From the NCBI GenBank assembly GCA_031835245.1, contig JAVKOQ010000079.1, positions 62,501-126,500 of the forward strand: a DNA stretch of 64,000 nucleotides. Direction: 5' to 3'. Every line of letters starts with the position of its first letter. Positions within the stretch are counted from its first letter, which is position 1. The translations under genes were made by a program, and so were the position numbers. The notes beneath the pieces were generated by a model. That model was not told where the DNA came from. It worked only from the letters and a program-made list of their open reading frames with translations, and did not search any database. Below, piece by piece: positions 20,182 to 31,625 of this stretch. The DNA comes from Balamuthia mandrillaris (lineage: Eukaryota; Discosea; Longamoebia; Balamuthiidae).

Positions 20182-22871
20182 TCACGGCGTATCACATGTT
20201 TGTTTCACGGTGAAGAAAGCGAGGCCGTTCCGCACCGCCGCAACGCTGTTGGCGAGCTCCACATCTTGCTCTTGCGTCCAGTTGCTGCCTTCCTGTTGTT
20301 TCTGCTTTTGCAGCCTGCAAACCGCATCCAAATGCTCTCGAGCGGGACACACTATCAACAAACCATTTTGTGGCATCGCATCGTAACTGTGAAGTTTAAA
20401 AAAAAAGTTAAAAGAAAGAAGAGAGAGAGAAAAAGAAAACAGAAAGAAAAAGAAAGACGTACATCCTCTTGATGTTGTTGTCCAATTGGCGCAACTTGCT
20501 CTTCAAAGCTTCTTCGCGATCTTCTTCCTCCAAATGCCTCCCATTTTCTTCTCCTTGCGTTTCTTCGTTTTCTTTTTGCTTTTGTTCTGGCAATTGTTGC
20601 TGCTGTTTTTGAACGTTCGCTTTGAACTTTTCTCTCATCAAATCTTTTCCGCTCAAATGATCTTCGATGGCATGGAGCTGCGAGAGAAGAAACGTTTTCG
20701 GTTGATCCGGAACCTGTTGCAGGTGCTCCAACTTGCTCACCAATTTCTCCGTTATCTCCTCGTCGTCGTTGTTCAAACAAGCGACTGAGACAACTGGAAT
20801 AAGTTGTTTCTTTCCTTTACGTTTGCCAGAAATTTTCCATTCTTCTTCCAAAGGTGGAGAAGGAAGGGGTGAAGAAAGAGGGACTTGATCAACAGGAGGA
20901 ACTAAAGGAAGGTACTTGCGAAGCACATAGTTGCGATCCACCATCAATGTCTGGTTGTTGTGTTTCTGCAAAACGCTGAACAACGTCTTGATGCCTTCGC
21001 TATTAAGTCCGTTGTTGTTTGCGTTATGATTGCCAGAGAGAACAGCCGCCTCCTCAAACGCAGATCCAAAATGGGTTCCGCGAATGATCTTCAGCTGAGC
21101 GAGCTCCATGCAAGCAATTGCATCTTCAACGCTGTCATGTCCCACCGCCGAAGTTTGTTGAAGTTGTTGTTGTTGAATGTTACGGCGAAGATACTTTTGA
21201 ACCAGAAAACGAAGAGATTGTTTCATTTCAGGTTCCGTTGGATGCGGATAAAGCACGGAAGTATCGATAATGCGGTCGTGAAAGAGTTTGAGAGCGGTCA
21301 AATCGTTCTCCAAAGAATGTCCCACCAACACAGTGTCCGGAGTAATGAGCGAGAGCAACGCCTCTTGAACGTCTTTCAGCCGAGTGGTAACGCCTTCCAG
21401 TTTCTCAGCAGTGATGCCGCTGTACTTGGTTAGATAGTCTATTATGGGGGAGTCGGGGAGGACCAACTCGTCGTAGAGGACGTTGTGACTGTCATCGATG
21501 ACGCTACAGCGGGTTAGTTCAGAGCCTTTCGCAGTAAGACACTGTTGTTTTTGATTATTATTTGGTTATGATAAGAAGAAAAAAACGCAATGGAAAGAAT
21601 AGGAAAGAGCCAGCAAAAAAACAATTGAAACTTACCATTTCGCAGTCTATAGCCAACAAACGAGGTCCAGAAGGTGTGGCAGAAGAAGATGCAGCTTCTC
21701 TTCGACTGCTTTTAGTAGATACATATCCTTCGTATGGGTTTGTTGTCTCTTTCTGTTCTTTTTCTTCTTCTGCTCCTCTATAAAAATTTCCCTCCTCTTC
21801 TGCTTCTTCCTCTTCCTCTTCCTCTTCTTTGTCTGTAATGTTTTGGAGTTTTGGGGGAGGATAGTTCTCTAGAGGAAATTTGTTTTGCTTCAGTTGGGCC
21901 ATGGTTAGAATGAATGGCTCTAAGAAGGAGCATTTGCTCTTTGATGAAGAGGATGATGATGGTGATGAAGGGGATGACGATGAAGTTGAAGTGATGTTGA
22001 GAACAATTGTTCCTTCTTCGTCTTCTTTATGTTCTTTCTCTGATGATGGTGATGGTTCATGACTTTGTTTAAACTTTTTGAAGCTTGCTTTGACGTCTCC
22101 TGGAATCAAGAGAGCGTTAGGCAGGCTCTCTCGCTTCCGTTTCAAGCTTTTCTTTGAGCTTTTGCTTTGTTTTTGGACAGCCAATAGCGCGTATAACGTT
22201 TCAAATACACGATACTTGCTATAGGTGCAAGGCGAAGAGAATAAAGTTAACACCAAGAAAAATAACGTGTAAAAGAGAAGCGAGGGAAGCGAAGAAAGAA
22301 GGGAATAGAGAAGCAAAGGTCAGAAGTTACCTCCCCGGAGAGCTGAACGGTGCCATTTGGGAAAAAGCACCGCCATCTTTCTGTAATTTGAGCGAAGAAA
22401 AGCAAGAAGAGTATTTGGTGTAAAGCTGTTCACCCACTGAACGAAGCATTACGACCACCATACACGATATCAATGGCTTATTCTGGAGGATAGTTGAGAG
22501 CAGTATTAATATGAGCAACAGAAAGGAGAGGACTGTGAAGAAAAAGAAAGATGATAGAAGATAGAAGACAGAGGAATACAGCAGAAGGGCAAAGCAAGAA
22601 GGAAGGAGAACATACCTTGACGAATATCCAACTAGGGTTGTTTCCATTACAAAGGACCCACTGTATCAAGTCTTGTAAATCCTGTCATTATGTATAATTG
22701 TTTTTGTTTTTGTTAAGTCAGTCCACCTCGTTCTCTATTCTCTCTTTCTCTCGTTCTCTCTTCTCTTTTCTTTCCTCTCTCCTCTCTCCTCTCACTCCCT
22801 CTTTTCTCTTTTCTCTCTCTCTCTCTCTCTCGCTCTCGCTCTCCTACACGCTTTCTCTCAAACAAGACGTG

Positions 22872-22914
<43 letters not shown>

Positions 22915-23514
22915 CCGTACTTTTGTTTTAACGACGTGTTCAGCGTTTTTGACGGGCCGCAGCACAACGTCAGCCGTGGCATCGTGGCCGTAGAGCGAGG
23001 CCAGCGAATGACGAGCCGGAGGGAGGTTGTTCCCCTCGCCGCCGTTGGCTGTGGTTCGTTGCTGTTTTGGCGGGGACACATCCCCTTGCGTCGAACTCGA
23101 GGCATCGCCAGCAGTGGAGGTAGCGGCGGTCGTTGCGGGCGGAGCGCTGTCCCTCCGTCGCCGTTTGTTGTTGTTCTTTTTGTGGTGGTCGTTCGTGATG
23201 GAGGCTAGATCGACGTAGGCAAACGGGGAGGGGGCAGCAGCAGTGGCGGAGACGTCGTGATGGGTGGAAGCTCCCAAAGGCGCTCCGACGGCCGTCGGCG
23301 CAGTTTCGGCAACCACGTCGCTCGTGTGTTGTGGTTGTTTTGGCTGGGCTGTATTTTGCTTGCCGTTGTGGTTGTTGTTGTTGTTGTTGCTGTTCTTCTT
23401 CTTGGTAGGCGTCTTCTTCTTCTTCTTCTTCTGCTGCACGGCTCTCTTTCTTTTTCCCATTTTCTTTTCTTCTTTTCTTCTTTTTTCTTTTTTCTTTTTC
23501 TTTTCTGTTGGCAC
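20182..23514 (-). CDS. REXO5: DEDDh 3'-5' RNA exonuclease, REXO1/REXO5 (NEF-sp) type
   Basis: Six exons: 23514-22921, 22681-22616, 22482-22331, 22218-21636, 21541-20463, 20386-20182; all phases agree. The N-terminus is Lys/Asn-rich (nuclear or nucleolar-like), then DLQDLIQWVLCNGNNPSW as in REXO5 relatives. The exonuclease core shows AIDCEM (motif I, spanning an exon junction), ELTRCSVIDD, VGHSLENDL (motif II) and GHDSVEDA (motif III with the DEDDh histidine), so all catalytic residues are present. A long, partly coiled C-terminus follows. The family trims 3' ends of structured RNAs such as snoRNA, 5S rRNA or tRNA precursors. The C-terminal region is not clearly an RRM. Intron 1 carries (CT)n and (AC)n microsatellites. 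Which REXO subgroup is nearest needs a tree. Confidence 0.83.
22734..22912. repeat. (CT)n then (AC)n microsatellites within exonuclease intron 1
   Basis: A C/T-rich stretch with pure (CT)n from about 22817 is followed by about 20 AC units at 22874-22912. Both lie in the intron between the exons ending at 22921 and starting at 22681 of the minus-strand exonuclease gene. Here the pyrimidine strand is the antisense strand, unlike most introns of the window. Confidence 0.85.
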
Positions 23515-23667
23515 TGGATCCCAACATAATAGGAGGCAGTCCTAACTAATAGAAACTTTTTAACGTCGACAGCTTCGCTTGCTGCACAAAATGAGCTACT
23601 GTTCTGCTCGAATATCTCTAAGATACACGTTTCAACCAATTAGGATTACAACATAATAGATTTCTGG

Positions 23668-25829
23668 ATGAGATGCAACAAGGACCGCCACCCAAACGAG
23701 CCAGGCGAGAAGAGCAGCAAAACGAAGCTGTTCTCTGGTGGTGATGGTGATGGTGGAGAAGCGTCCATGGACACCCTCTCCACCATCTCCAACATCCTCC
23801 AACTACTTCCAGAGCCACCCATATGCGTGGGCGGCCCCGCCGACTCGCTCCCGCCTCTTCCAGGCCTCTTGGTCAAAGGACGCCCCATCTCCCTCCCGCT
23901 CTCCGACTCGGATGGCTGCCTTCCTTTGGGAGGAGGGCTATCCCTCACCCCACGGCCAAGGGTTCGACACCGTCATCGACCCTCGCGCGCGCTCCTCCAA
24001 GGAATTCGCCCCGCAGGACTTTAGCTTTGCCCACCCCTCCTGGAACGAGCGCATCTCCTCTCTTGCCCAGCAAGTGGCCATCCAGTTGGGAGCAGCATCA
24101 ACAAGGACAGAAACAGAGACAACATTGGAAGCAAGGCCTTACAAGCTGTTGTTTTACGGTGAGGGAGATCACTTTTTGCCGCACAGAGACACCGAGAAGG
24201 AGAGCGGCATGTTTGCCACGCTCATCATACAGCTCGAACAGCAGCACGGGAGGCGCTCTTCTCGTTCACCACAACAGCAAGGACACCTGTTTCGATTTTG
24301 GGGCGAGCACGGGCATGGCTGGCTTTCAGTGCCACTACGCCGCTCACTATGCGGACGTGGAGCATAAGGTCCAGCCAGTCACATCTGGCCATCGTTTGGC
24401 CGTGGTCTACAACATCGTTTGGACTTCTTATACACCAACCTTCTTCTGATGCTCCTCAAAAGCACAAAGAGAAAGAAAAAGAAAAAAGAAAAAGAGCACG
24501 AAATGGAGATAGAGGCGCTGAGTCAATGGGACAGAGGTTCAAACAGCAAGGTGGTCATGCTGCTGGACCACCTCTACACAGAGGAGGGTCTTCTGGGAAG
24601 AGGTCTTGCAGCTTTGAAGGGAAAGGACCTGGTGTTGGCGGACATCATCCGCGCGGCCAATGCCATGGTGGATCCAGAGCATAGGGTGAGCCTCTGGTTG
24701 GTTTATTTGGAGCAGAAGAAAGAGTTCTTCAAGCGCTACCACCGCTGGGAAGAGAACCAAGAACCAGACGAACACTCAGACAGCTTCCTGAGAGCGTTTT
24801 GAAAGCAATACGACAGAAACCTGGACTTTCGGTGGTATACAGCAGCAGGTCAGCCGTTGAGGCTCTATCGTCCCATCAACTTTGACAAAGACGTGGTAAT
24901 TCTCGACACACACGCGGTGAGAGAACAAGGACAAGAAGAAGAGGAGGAAGAACATGCTTATTGCTGCAATGAGGAAATTGAAGACGAAACGTGCAGAGCG
25001 GTATTCTGTTTTCCAGGACAGTCAGAGGTGAAAGGCTACACTGGCAATGAGGGACCTACCAAGACGACCACTTATCATCGCTCCGCTCTTGTCATTTGGC
25101 CAGAAGCCCAAGAACTACAACTAGGGCTGAAAGCAGGAGGTTTATATGGCATGGCGGCGTGCGTTCATGCCATGACAGCACATTTGAGATCAAAAGAACG
25201 AGAGCATGACAAGAAACAGCTGCTGAGCCAAGTGGACACGGTGTTGGACACCTGGACAGACATGAGCAGCAAGTTGAAGAAAGTGACAACCACAGGATCC
25301 ATCGCTCGGACAGCTACGTTCCTGTTGAAAACAATACCTCGGGGGGAAGTTGGACCTGTACAGAGGATCACAGACTTGCTGAGCAAGGTGGAGCCACACA
25401 ACGTTGCAGCTGCCTACAAGCATGACCTCGAGGAGCTCGCTGAGGAGCTCACGAAGTGCCTCTCAAGAGTTGCCGACCGCAATTGAAGCTGGCAAAGCTA
25501 TTGCACAAGACACTATAGACGACCTCATTCTTCAGGCAAGCACACAAGAGGAAGAAGAGGAGGAGGGAGGCATAAAAGAAGACCAGAAAACGAGAAAGAA
25601 GAGACAGAGAAAAAGGAAGCTAGAGGAGAAGAAAAGGAAGAAAAAGCAACTGGAGATGCTACACATTCCTGCTCTCGTGTTGTGTGCAGCAATCGATGAT
25701 GCGGAACATGGACAACTCATGGAGAAAGACGACCTCAAACGAACGCTACAGCGAGAGGCTCTCTTTGGGCCGTATGCCGCGTTTCGAGACCAGCTGCTGT
25801 CTCTTATGGAAGAGCAACCAGAGTCATAA
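23668..25829 (+). pseudogene. 2-oxoglutarate/Fe(II) dioxygenase (prolyl-4-hydroxylase-like), broken reading frame
   Basis: Conserved blocks of one dioxygenase protein occur in order but in different frames: ICVGGPADSLPPLPGLL, then FDTVIDPRARSS and YKLLFYGEGDHFLPHRDTEK, then GFQCHYAAHYADVEHKVQPV with GHRLAVVYN, then VVMLLDHLYTEEGLL with YTGNEGPTKTTTYHRSA, then an acidic tail. The HxD iron ligands (HRD) and the distal His (CEH position, here VEH) with RLAVVYN are visible. Frame changes fall near 23910, 24250, 24425 and 25475, and an in-frame TGA lies at 24800-24802. None of the gaps looks like a GT..AG intron. The gene is therefore read as a pseudogene, although assembly indels cannot be excluded. 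The family resembles fungal prolyl-4-hydroxylase-domain proteins. Confidence 0.7.
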
Positions 25830-25953
25830 AAGAATGACAGTAAGAAAAAAAATCGAAGACAATTGTTGCATGTTGATAATGGCCATGATTATTCTTTGTA
25901 TAGTGTGTTGATAACCTGTTAGACGTTTTTTTTTTTTGTTTGTTTTTTTTTTT

Positions 25954-25954
<1 letters not shown>

Positions 25955-25995
<41 letters not shown>
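25955..25995 (+). repeat. (CT)n microsatellite
   Basis: About 20 CT units follow T-tracts downstream of the broken dioxygenase gene, within the spacer 25830-26313. Confidence 0.85.
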
Positions 25996-25997
<2 letters not shown>

Positions 25998-26049
25998 CAC
26001 ATCTGTTACTCTTCTCTCTCAAATACTGAAAAATAAAAAAGATGATTGT

Positions 26050-26258
26050 GCAAACAACAAGAGTCGAACTGTGAGCCACGACGTCGTGTGCCTTTAAAAA
26101 AAAAAAAGGTATATGTCCACAACGAGAGTCGAACCGCCTAGCGTAACTTCTGAGCAAAGTAAAAAATGGGAATGTGCCCACAACGAGAGTCGAACTGTGA
26201 ACCTGACCAAGTAGTACGGCAAAAAAAAAAAAGAATACGTCCACATGGGGAGTCGAAC
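26050..26258 (-). repeat. Four regularly spaced tRNA B-box-like units each followed by a T-run
   Basis: On the minus strand the motif GTTCGACTC (TpsiC-loop / pol III B-box core) occurs four times; its plus-strand copies begin at 26061, 26126, 26187 and 26250, spaced 65, 61 and 63 bp. Three of the four continue as CTCGTTGTGG or CCCATGTGG, and the units end in runs of 6-12 T on that strand, like pol III terminators. T-stem pairing fails beyond two base pairs and no D-arm or anticodon stem is visible, so these are not functional tRNAs. They look like tRNA 3'-half relics or a B-box array. Confidence 0.65.
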
Positions 26259-26313
26259 CGGTAATTCAATTCTTCGAAACAAAAAAAAAAGACAAAGCAG
26301 AGAAGAAGCGAGA

Positions 26314-28055
26314 ATGAGTTCATTGCTGGCGGTATGTGTGCACCTTCGCTTCAAAAAAACACTCCCCCCTTTTTTTTTCCTTTTGGTTGCTTTTCTTTCG
26401 CTGACTCTCTCTCTCTTTTCTTTCAACTTCATCTTTTTCGTGGAAAAAAAAGAAACTCAAACAATTGGCGACGTTCAGCCGCGAGTTGAAAGTCAGCATC
26501 GAACAACGCACTTTACAGGTAAAATTTCTTTCGTTCTTTTCTTCATATCTTCTCTCAGTCCTTTTTTGCTTCTACTTTAACCAAAACTTCAAAACATCAA
26601 ACACCAAAAAAAAAAAACCGAACAGCAAGACCTCGATGCCTACAAAGCCTACATGATGCTGCTCTACCACAAGAACCACCGCCACCTCCCTCTCAGCGAC
26701 CGCCCCGCCCTTCGCACCCGCTCCAAGGAGGAGAGGGACGCCTCCACCAACTTCAACTCCCGGCGACACAGGCGGATGGCCCAACGCCTGGCCGCCGTGC
26801 AGGTGGCCGAGCTGCTGCGTTGCCTCCACGAGCTGCCGCTGGAAAGGAGGCTGGCGCTGGACCCTTTCCCGGAGGAGGCCGCGGCCACGGCCCCGCCGCG
26901 GCGCCTTCCGGAGGGAGAGGAGGAGAGGGCGCGGGAGAAGGAGCGGAGGGACCAGATCCTCTGCGACCGGCTGCTGCGGCTCGGGGAGCGGGTGGAGAGG
27001 GAGTTCCCGCACCCCAGCGGCCATTTTTCGGTGCAGCTTCGTACGTCCACCATTCCGCACCCAGATAGCGGGCTTGGTATGTTGTTGTTGTGATGTTTTT
27101 CGTGTTCTCTTGTGCTCTGCTCCTCGTGCTCTGTTCATTCTCTTCTATCTTTCTTCTCTTCTTTCTTCTTTGTAGTTTTACTACTTTGTTGCACTTTCTT
27201 CCAACTCTCTTGTTCCATGCCACCTGCAGGAGTATACATAAAAGGGCATGCTATACCAGGCACAGTTCTTGGGTTCTACGGAGGAGTTACGCATCTGCCT
27301 CATCGCCTCACGAGAGGCGTTCGAGAAGGCAACGCTCACTATTACTATGTTCGCAGAGATAATCTGTTGGTGGATGGCAGAGAATGGGAGCGACTTAATA
27401 TGAGGATTAGAAACGGAGAAGATCCGTTGGATGTGTTAGGGCATGAGCGGCGTAGCAGCGCCATTGACACTGACTCTACCACAGCCTTACTCAAGTTTCG
27501 AAACCCCTTTGCTATTGGCCAAGTACTCTCTTTCCCTTTTCGTCTCACTTTTGTATCCTCTTTCTCATTTTTATCACCAACATTCAGTACATCAACCATG
27601 CGCCAGGGGAGCGTCGTCCTAATGCCATGTGCTACCAATTCGACTTTACCTCCAAAGCACCTCTCTCCAAAGAGTTGCTCGCCTACGCTCCCAACATCTA
27701 CTCCTCTCCTCCCTCTCTCTTCGACCGCGTCATCCTCGGTGGCGGCGGTCCTCTCTCTCTTCTCTCCCTTCTCTCCCAAAAGAACAACCTGCTGCGACAA
27801 GGAGCCATCGTCATTGCCACATCGCACATTCGCGACGAGGAAGTCTTTTTGAATTACGGTTTGAATCCCAACAACGAGGAGTGGCCCGAATGGTACGTCG
27901 ATCCTGATCCGGAGGCCACAAAGAGGTTGTGGGCAAAGCTACCGCACCATGAATGGATGCAAAAGGCGGTGCAGCGACAGCTCGATGGAGGTAAAATAGA
28001 TGAGCAAGCGAAAGGGAACGAAGGGAAAGAAGCAGAAATGAAGAAAGAAGATTAA
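26314..28055 (+). CDS. SETD9: SET-domain protein, SETD9-like
   Basis: Five exons: 26314-26331, 26453-26518, 26626-27076, 27230-27522, 27588-28055. The first two are very short but keep phase and give MSSLLA followed by KLKQLATFSRELKVS. The helical N-terminal region (ARG/ALA-rich, GC-rich) precedes a compact SET-like fold: GVYIKGHAIPGTVLGFYGG, NLLVDG, NPFAIGQ then YINHAP at an exon junction, MCYQFDF, and ATSHIRDEEVFLNYG. The N-H-x-P substitutes for the canonical NHSC of SET methyltransferases, and LNYG corresponds to the ExxxDY region. Human SETD9 has the same layout and similarly relaxed motifs. Substrate is unknown. The gene is convergent with the ATG18 gene, whose stop lies 125 bp away. Confidence 0.8.
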
Positions 28056-28056
28056 A

Positions 28057-28096
<40 letters not shown>

Positions 28097-28097
28097 C
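28056..28097. repeat. (GAAA)n microsatellite at a convergent gene end
   Basis: About nine GAAA units lie directly after the SETD9-like stop codon, between two convergent genes. Confidence 0.85.
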
Positions 28098-28179
28098 AGT
28101 AAGGTGATGTAGAACAAACATATTTAAACAATAGCGCAAACGAAAACACATGCAATGCCTTTTCCTGCTTTCCTTCTTT

Positions 28180-28537
28180 TCAAGAAAGAAATGCGGTTGA
28201 TACCTCCTCCGACTGCGTTTCAAACAGCGTTGCTTCCTGTATCATCTTCATCGTTCCTCCGCTCAGTCCGCTTCCTCCACCTCCGCTTCCGCCTTCCGAA
28301 GAAGAAGAGGAGGAAGACGGGATTTGATATTGGTAGAAATAGCCTTCGGATGTGACCACCCGGAGCTCCTCGTTGTCATCGCTGATGGCGCAAATGGCAG
28401 GATTGCTGCCGGACGGAAGCTTCACGCTGGCAAAGCTCCGTTCGGGCTGCCAGAGGTCGCTGACCACCTCGGGGAGGTAGGCACTCATGAAGGAGGAGGA
28501 GGATGTGCTGGCGTGGCTCCCTGAGCTTGTGGATGCT

Positions 28538-28577
<40 letters not shown>

Positions 28578-29584
28578 AAGAGACGAGAGGGAGAGGGAGA
28601 GGGAGAGGAGAGGAAAGTGTGTGAGAGATGGAGAGAGAGACGAGAGGGAGAGAGGGAGAGAAGAAAGAGTGAGAGAGACGAAACAAACACACAAACAAAC
28701 CAACGTACAAAGAAGCCTTTTCGATTTTGTAGATATGAGCAGTGCCGGTGTCGCTCGTCACGCAGAGAAAAGAGGAGTCCCTGCTGAACGCCAGCGAATA
28801 GATGCGTGCCGCATAGCTGCCCCGCCTAAACTCGCAGACCTTGTGGCCACCGGGCACCGCAAAGACCCTCACCACCGTGCCCTTGTTGGAGGCGGTGGCC
28901 AGCAGGGTGCCCTCCTCGTTGAACGCCAGGAAGGAGATGCTGCCCTTGTGCGCCCGCTCGATGACGTTCAGGCTGGCCAGGTTGAGGGCGTCGTAGAGGA
29001 GGACGTCCCCTTTGGTGCCAGGGAAGGCCAGGTGGCTGCGGTTGTCGGGGGAGAGGGCCACCAGGCCCTCCGAGTTGGTGGCCGTGTCCAGGGTGTGCAG
29101 GATGCGCATGGTGCTGATGTCGTAGAGGTGGATCTTGGTCTCCATGACCACCGCCATGCGCTTCTTGTTCAGCTTGACGGCCAGGATGGAGCTCACGAAG
29201 GGCAGCTCGCAGATGGTCTGCTCGGTGGCGGTGTTGAGGATGCGCAGCTTGCGGGGGGAGAAGGTGGGCTGGTCCCCGGAGCCGACCAGAGCCACCAGGC
29301 TGGTGCAGAAGAGCATCTCTGCGATGCCACAGCCCCCTCCTTCTGCTGTTATACAAAAATCATTCATTTTTGAAAGATTTGAGTGATGGCGTTACGTTGT
29401 AAGAAAGAGAGGGAGAGAAAGAGGAAGCCAAACTGTATTCAAAGGCCAGGCGAAAGGGGTCACAATTGTAGACCCTTACGCCTTCTGTGGTGCCAGCAGA
29501 AAAACAGGAGGCATCCTGATTAAAATTGAAGAAGAGGAGGTCCTTGCGTTTGCTTCTATTTCCTGCCACGCTGGAGAGATTCAT
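28180..29584 (-). CDS. ATG18: PROPPIN-family autophagy protein (ATG18 / WIPI)
   Basis: Three exons: 29584-29434, 29342-28709, 28537-28180, phases consistent. The start MNLSSVAGN at 29584 leads directly into the first blade ([25 protein letters not shown]). Further WD40-type blades follow, with the hallmark phosphoinositide-binding motif FRRG (the L/FRRG motif: [18 protein letters not shown]) and the late blade element [19 protein letters not shown]. These features identify PROPPINs, seven-bladed propellers that bind PI3P/PI(3,5)P2 and act in autophagosome formation and endosomal membrane recycling. The protein ends in a Ser/Gly-rich loop and [23 protein letters not shown], the closing blade. 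Intron 2 is filled by a (CT)n tract on the sense strand. Whether it is closer to WIPI1/2 or WIPI3/4 was not resolved. Confidence 0.88.
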
Positions 29585-30189
29585 ATTGCTCTTCTCTGTG
29601 TGTATCTATCTAATATTTTCTTCCTCCTTCCCACTGAGGGGGGTTAGTTAACGTTTCGCTGTATACGTTGCTTCCACCACCACCCACTTGTAAAACAAAC
29701 AATAAACAGGAACGTGTGTTGTTGGTGGTGCACCGCTTAGGGGGGGGTGGTGTGTTTTTCAATATCTTTCTTCCGCTTTCTTTTACTTCACTTCAAGTTT
29801 CCACCCCTTAAAAAGGGAATAATGGGAAAATTGGGAAAGGGAAAATGGGAACTGGGAATGATGGGAAAAATAATTCAAATTGTTTACATTTTGGGCATGC
29901 TTTGCATTGTTTGAATTTGAGGAAGGGAATGTGTTTCCCTTACTGAAACAGTTCGAATTTTTGGCATGCTTATCATTGTTCGAATTGGTGGAACATAACT
30001 TAAACAATTTGAATTATTGGCATGCTTTGCATTGTTCGAATTGCGGAAGGGAATGGACGTGGCGCCTGCACACGTGGCTAGTAATGCCTGCTCTGCTGGC
30101 ATGTGTATATCACCTCACCCTTTCGAACAACAAACAAACAAACAAACAAACAAACAAACTAACAAACAAACGATAACATCACCAACGCA
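29585..30189. other. AT-rich spacer with a triplicated GGCATGC ... TTCGAA segment
   Basis: Between the ATG18 start and the Sar1 start lies a spacer with G- and A-rich runs. From about 29870 to 30050 it holds three diverged copies of a segment containing TTGGCATGCTT, a CATTGTT spacer, then TTCGAATT. The GGCATGC cores start at 29894, 29963 and 30019. A (CAAA)n tract follows at about 30127-30170, just upstream of the Sar1 ATG. No coding segment was recognised. Confidence 0.6.
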
Positions 30190-31301
30190 ATGGGTTGGTA
30201 CGACTGGTTCAAAGGGATAATGCAGTATCTTGGTGGGTTGTGCCTTGTTGTGGCTTCGTTTTTATCTTCTGGGTTGGTAACCTCCTGTATAGGGCTGTGG
30301 CGGATGGAAGGCAAGATACTGTTCGTGGGGCTAGATAATGCGGGCAAAACCACGCTGCTGTGCCTGCTCAGCCAGGACATCATCCGTTCTTACCCACCAA
30401 CGATGCATCCTCGTAAGATTTTCGCCGATTCTTTCTGTTCAGCAAGTTTCTTTCTTTTCTCTTGTTCGCACTCATACTTCTCTCCATTCTCTTTGCATCA
30501 CTACTCTATCTGACTTCATCTTTTGACGCATCCACCAAACAGAAATGGATACTGTACACATCGGAAAGGCCACCTTCAAAGCGTTTGACCTTGGTGGGCA
30601 TCGAAACGCCAGATCCTTCTGGAAGGTACCCTTCATTCTGCTTGACGCTCACTTTGCTTGTTGTTCTAAGCAACAGTTATAATGAACAACATACCATCCA
30701 GCATTATGTTGAGGTTGATGCAGTCGTGTTTATGGTAGATGCAATGGACAGAGACCGATTTGAGGAAGCCAAAGAAGAGCTTAATGTAAGTATAATACAA
30801 GACTATTTCAATTGCCTTAGAAGCTTTGTTCTCAACATTTTCCTGTGTTACTAGGGAGTTTTAAGTTCCGATGTGTTCTTGCATGTTCCTATTCTTGTCC
30901 TTGGCAATAAGATTGATAATCCACGCGCTGTTGACGAACATACATTACGGTTCGTTCTTTTTCGTTCTGTTCCTCTCTCATTCACGCCCTGTCTAATAGT
31001 TCCAGTTCATTTCTCGCCTGTGTTGACTAACCTTTTTTATCAACTGTTCATGAGAGAAGAAAGGAGCTTGGCCTTCTGAACACAACCACCGGAAAACCGA
31101 ACAAAGCGCTTCCCAAGGACCATCCTTCGTATATACGACCAGTGGAACTGTTCATGTGCAGCGTTGTTAAGAAAGCTGGATTGAAAGAAGGTTTGCACAG
31201 AGCGTCGTTGTTTTGTTGTTGTAAAAACCGTGTAACTGACTCCAATCCTTTGGACTTCTTTTGCAGCATTTGAGTGGATAGAGAGGAATGTTGATATCTG
31301 A
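30190..31301 (+). CDS. SAR1: Small GTPase Sar1 (COPII coat assembly)
   Basis: Six exons: 30190-30412, 30543-30625, 30702-30785, 30855-30949, 31060-31190, 31267-31301. The protein begins MGWYDWFKGIMQYLG with the hydrophobic amphipathic N-terminal helix typical of Sar1, here extended by a hydrophobic stretch. GTP-binding motifs are intact: GLDNAGKTTLL (P-loop), PTMHP (switch I), FDLGGH (switch II), GNKID (NKxD), and the C-terminal FMCSVVKKAG. The PTMHP and FDLGGH variants are Sar1-specific and distinguish it from Arf. It ends in ERNVDI. Sar1 recruits Sec23/24 at ER exit sites to form COPII vesicles. An essential housekeeping gene is expected. All splice phases fit. Confidence 0.92.
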
Positions 31302-31381
31302 AACACGATTCTGTAGAGTGGGGTCCATCAGAGAAAGAAATACATCAAAAGACACAGATTTGTCAAACGTTATTCTGTTTG

Positions 31382-31427
<46 letters not shown>

Positions 31428-31625
31428 AGAGAAAGACAGAGACAGAGAGACAGAGACAGAGAGACAGAGAGACAGAGAGGCAGGGAGAGACACAAAGAGG
31501 AGAGGAGAGGAGAGGCAGAAGAGAGGCAGAGGAGAGGAGAGGCAGAGGAGAGGACGACGGAGAGACAGGAGAGAAGAGGAGCAGGAAAAGAGCGTGAACT
31601 TCTTTTTTAGTCCTTTTCGCTGTAT
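31302..31625. repeat. (GA)n and GAGACA/GAGGAGAGG purine-rich microsatellite
   Basis: After the Sar1 stop there is a (GA)n run from about 31386 followed by degenerate GAGACAGA and GGAGAGGCAGA units up to about 31590. It separates the convergent Sar1 and alpha/beta-hydrolase genes. Confidence 0.85.

Noticed and set aside
26050-26258. Four genuine tRNA genes
   Set aside because: Only the B-box core is shared; T-stems do not pair and there is no D-arm or anticodon arm.
28540-28700. CRISPR-like or telomeric repeats
   Set aside because: The GA/CT tracts are simple microsatellites within introns; there are no spacers or telomere units anywhere in the window.
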